The notes beneath the pieces were generated by a model that made no database searches, was not told the origin of the DNA, and saw only the letters and a list, made by a program, of their open reading frames with translations. A stretch of DNA of 14,349 bases, taken from positions 1 to 14,349 of the forward strand of contig DASSKK010000005.1 in the NCBI GenBank assembly GCA_035690495.1, given 5' to 3'. Source of the stretch: DASSKK01 sp035690495 (GTDB taxonomy: Bacteria; Actinomycetota; Actinomycetes; Propionibacteriales; Nocardioidaceae). Within the stretch, counting starts at the first letter, position 1. Each line of letters opens with the position of its first letter. Position numbers and translations under genes: made by a program. This document shows positions 14,301-14,349 of this stretch, piece after piece.

Positions 14301-14349
14301 ACTGCGCCGGGCCGAGGCCAACCACCACGACGTCGACCGACTCTTGCCG
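11338..14349 (+). CDS. MobF relaxase-helicase (TrwC/TraA type), open at the right edge
   Basis: The frame runs without a stop for 1004 codons to the window end, so the C-terminus is missing. The ATG follows AGGAGG by 10 bases. The N-terminal relaxase domain has Tyr14/Tyr16 and Tyr39/Tyr40, the usual paired tyrosines of MobF enzymes, the motif YDYTFSVPKSVSALWG, and a metal-binding triad His213, His224, His226 (LHTHVVISN) with the H-x10-H-x-H spacing of TrwC. An SF1 helicase follows: Walker A GPAGAGKTT at 550-558, IIDEA (Asp623, Glu624), GDWAQLQS (651-658), AHRAQG (851-856) and SMTRGRD (878-884). Such enzymes nick one strand at oriT, stay covalently bound to it and unwind it during conjugation. 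It is transcribed away from the pilus operon. Related enzymes often have several hundred more residues, so a large tail probably lies beyond the window. Confidence 0.95.
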   Translation, partial: MTVSMRKIQAGRGYDYLLKSVVRGDANMADPNPVTRYYTEEGTPPGRWMGSALHAFGDGEIKRGDQVTPQQLQLLIGTGLDPVTGEKLGRAFPVFPPVGARIAARVTELSPSLTAEQRPEAERQIKAKESVKPSSGVAGYDYTFSVPKSVSALWGVSDAGTQALIVRAHHEAVAEVLDFMEREVVSTRRGVAAGNGAVMQADVIGVAATAYDHWDSRLGDPQLHTHVVISNKVKTTKDGRWRSLDGTAMYEANVPISEHYNAVLADRLIRLFGIEWEQRERGAERNAAWELAPVPETLIREFSSRSSHIDREKDRLIAEYVELTGRRPSSAKIIQLRAKATLATRPEKELHSLFDLTTRWRGRAQQILGRGAVDWAKDVTAPPRARPTLRADDVPLDAITEVGVSVVGAVEEKRSTWKHWNLWAEASRQTMGWRFASAENREAVVAMIVEAAKQESLTITPPDLVSVPEVFRRADGTSRFRPRHGVVFTSESLLAAEDRLRIRAEDMTGPEIDLDVIERVTRKEHLLSAEQSETLAGIAVSGRQVDLLVGPAGAGKTTAMHALKTAWMKAHGNGSVVGLAPSAVAAQVLAEDLGIACENTAKWLHEHDRGRAEFRKGQLVIIDEATLAGTLNLDRLTALAAGAGAKVLLVGDWAQLQSVDAGGAFSLLASARPDTPELTEVHRFTHEWEKTASLDLRFGRSEVISTYVAKDRVQEGTTDEMMDAAYLAWTADVKEGRMSILVAEATDMVTRLNRRARADRIVANPVGDIEVNLADGTQASEGDLIITRHNDRRLRTLRGGWVRNGDRWTVTRVHRDGSMQVQRLGVAIGGSVTLPAAYVAEHVDLGYAVTAHRAQGMTVDTSHVVVTGSTTRENFYVSMTRGRDSNSAYVALDKPDEGHAPPEPDEVNAHTVLYGVLQHIGGELSAHQMIAAEQDRWSSIAQLAAEYETIGAAAQRDRWVTAIRGSGLTEAQVEQVLASESFGPLTAELRRAEANHHDVDRLLP

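Noticed and set aside
1..14349. tRNA genes, CRISPR arrays, insertion sequences, integrase or attachment sites
   Set aside because: No cloverleaf, regular repeat-spacer array, transposase or terminal inverted repeats were seen on reading both strands.

Overview
The window is G+C-rich DNA of actinobacterial type. The coding bias is strongly GC-rich at third codon positions. It carries a BTAD (SARP-type) regulator domain and Tad-pilus proteins of the monoderm kind, with no secretin. The style fits Propionibacteriales/Nocardioides-like actinobacteria, but the species cannot be fixed from this sequence. A MobF relaxase next to the pilus operon suggests a conjugative plasmid or an integrative conjugative element. 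No integrase, replication gene or attachment site is in view.

Layout. Positions 1-130 hold no convincing gene, only a small spaced repeat. Positions 131-10980 are one tightly packed minus-strand operon of 12 genes, read from right to left: a lipoprotein (10980), a secreted PKD-like protein, a SAF/CpaB-like membrane protein, a CpaE/TadZ-like ATPase homologue, the CpaF/TadA ATPase, TadB, TadC, a small Flp-like pilin, two TadE-like pseudopilins, a TadG-like pseudopilin, and a 1035-residue membrane protein with two LysM domains outside and a BTAD regulator domain inside. Most junctions overlap by 1-4 bases (ATGA, GTGA or TGATG), so the genes should be transcribed together and translationally coupled. 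Positions 10981-11337 are a divergent control region. From 11338 to the right edge runs one open frame, a MobF relaxase-helicase (TrwC/TraA type), still open at base 14349.

How the genes could work together. CpaF should power assembly of a pilus from Flp and TadE/G-like subunits on a TadB/TadC platform, with the CpaE-like protein and the SAF protein helping assembly or positioning at the cell surface. The LysM-BTAD protein looks like a wall sensor joined directly to a transcription factor. The relaxase would nick and unwind DNA for transfer. No VirB4-type protein, coupling ATPase or prepilin peptidase is visible here. The attractive inference is a mating apparatus in which a Tad-like pilus serves a MobF relaxase.

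Non-coding signals. The 9-mer GGAGGGGCG occurs 18 times (12 of them as AGGAGGGGCG), in both orientations and all three reading phases, far above chance. The relaxase leader can fold its Shine-Dalgarno sequence into either of two competing stems. The control region also has a 12-bp perfect palindrome, an exact actinobacterial-consensus DnaA box and short direct repeats.
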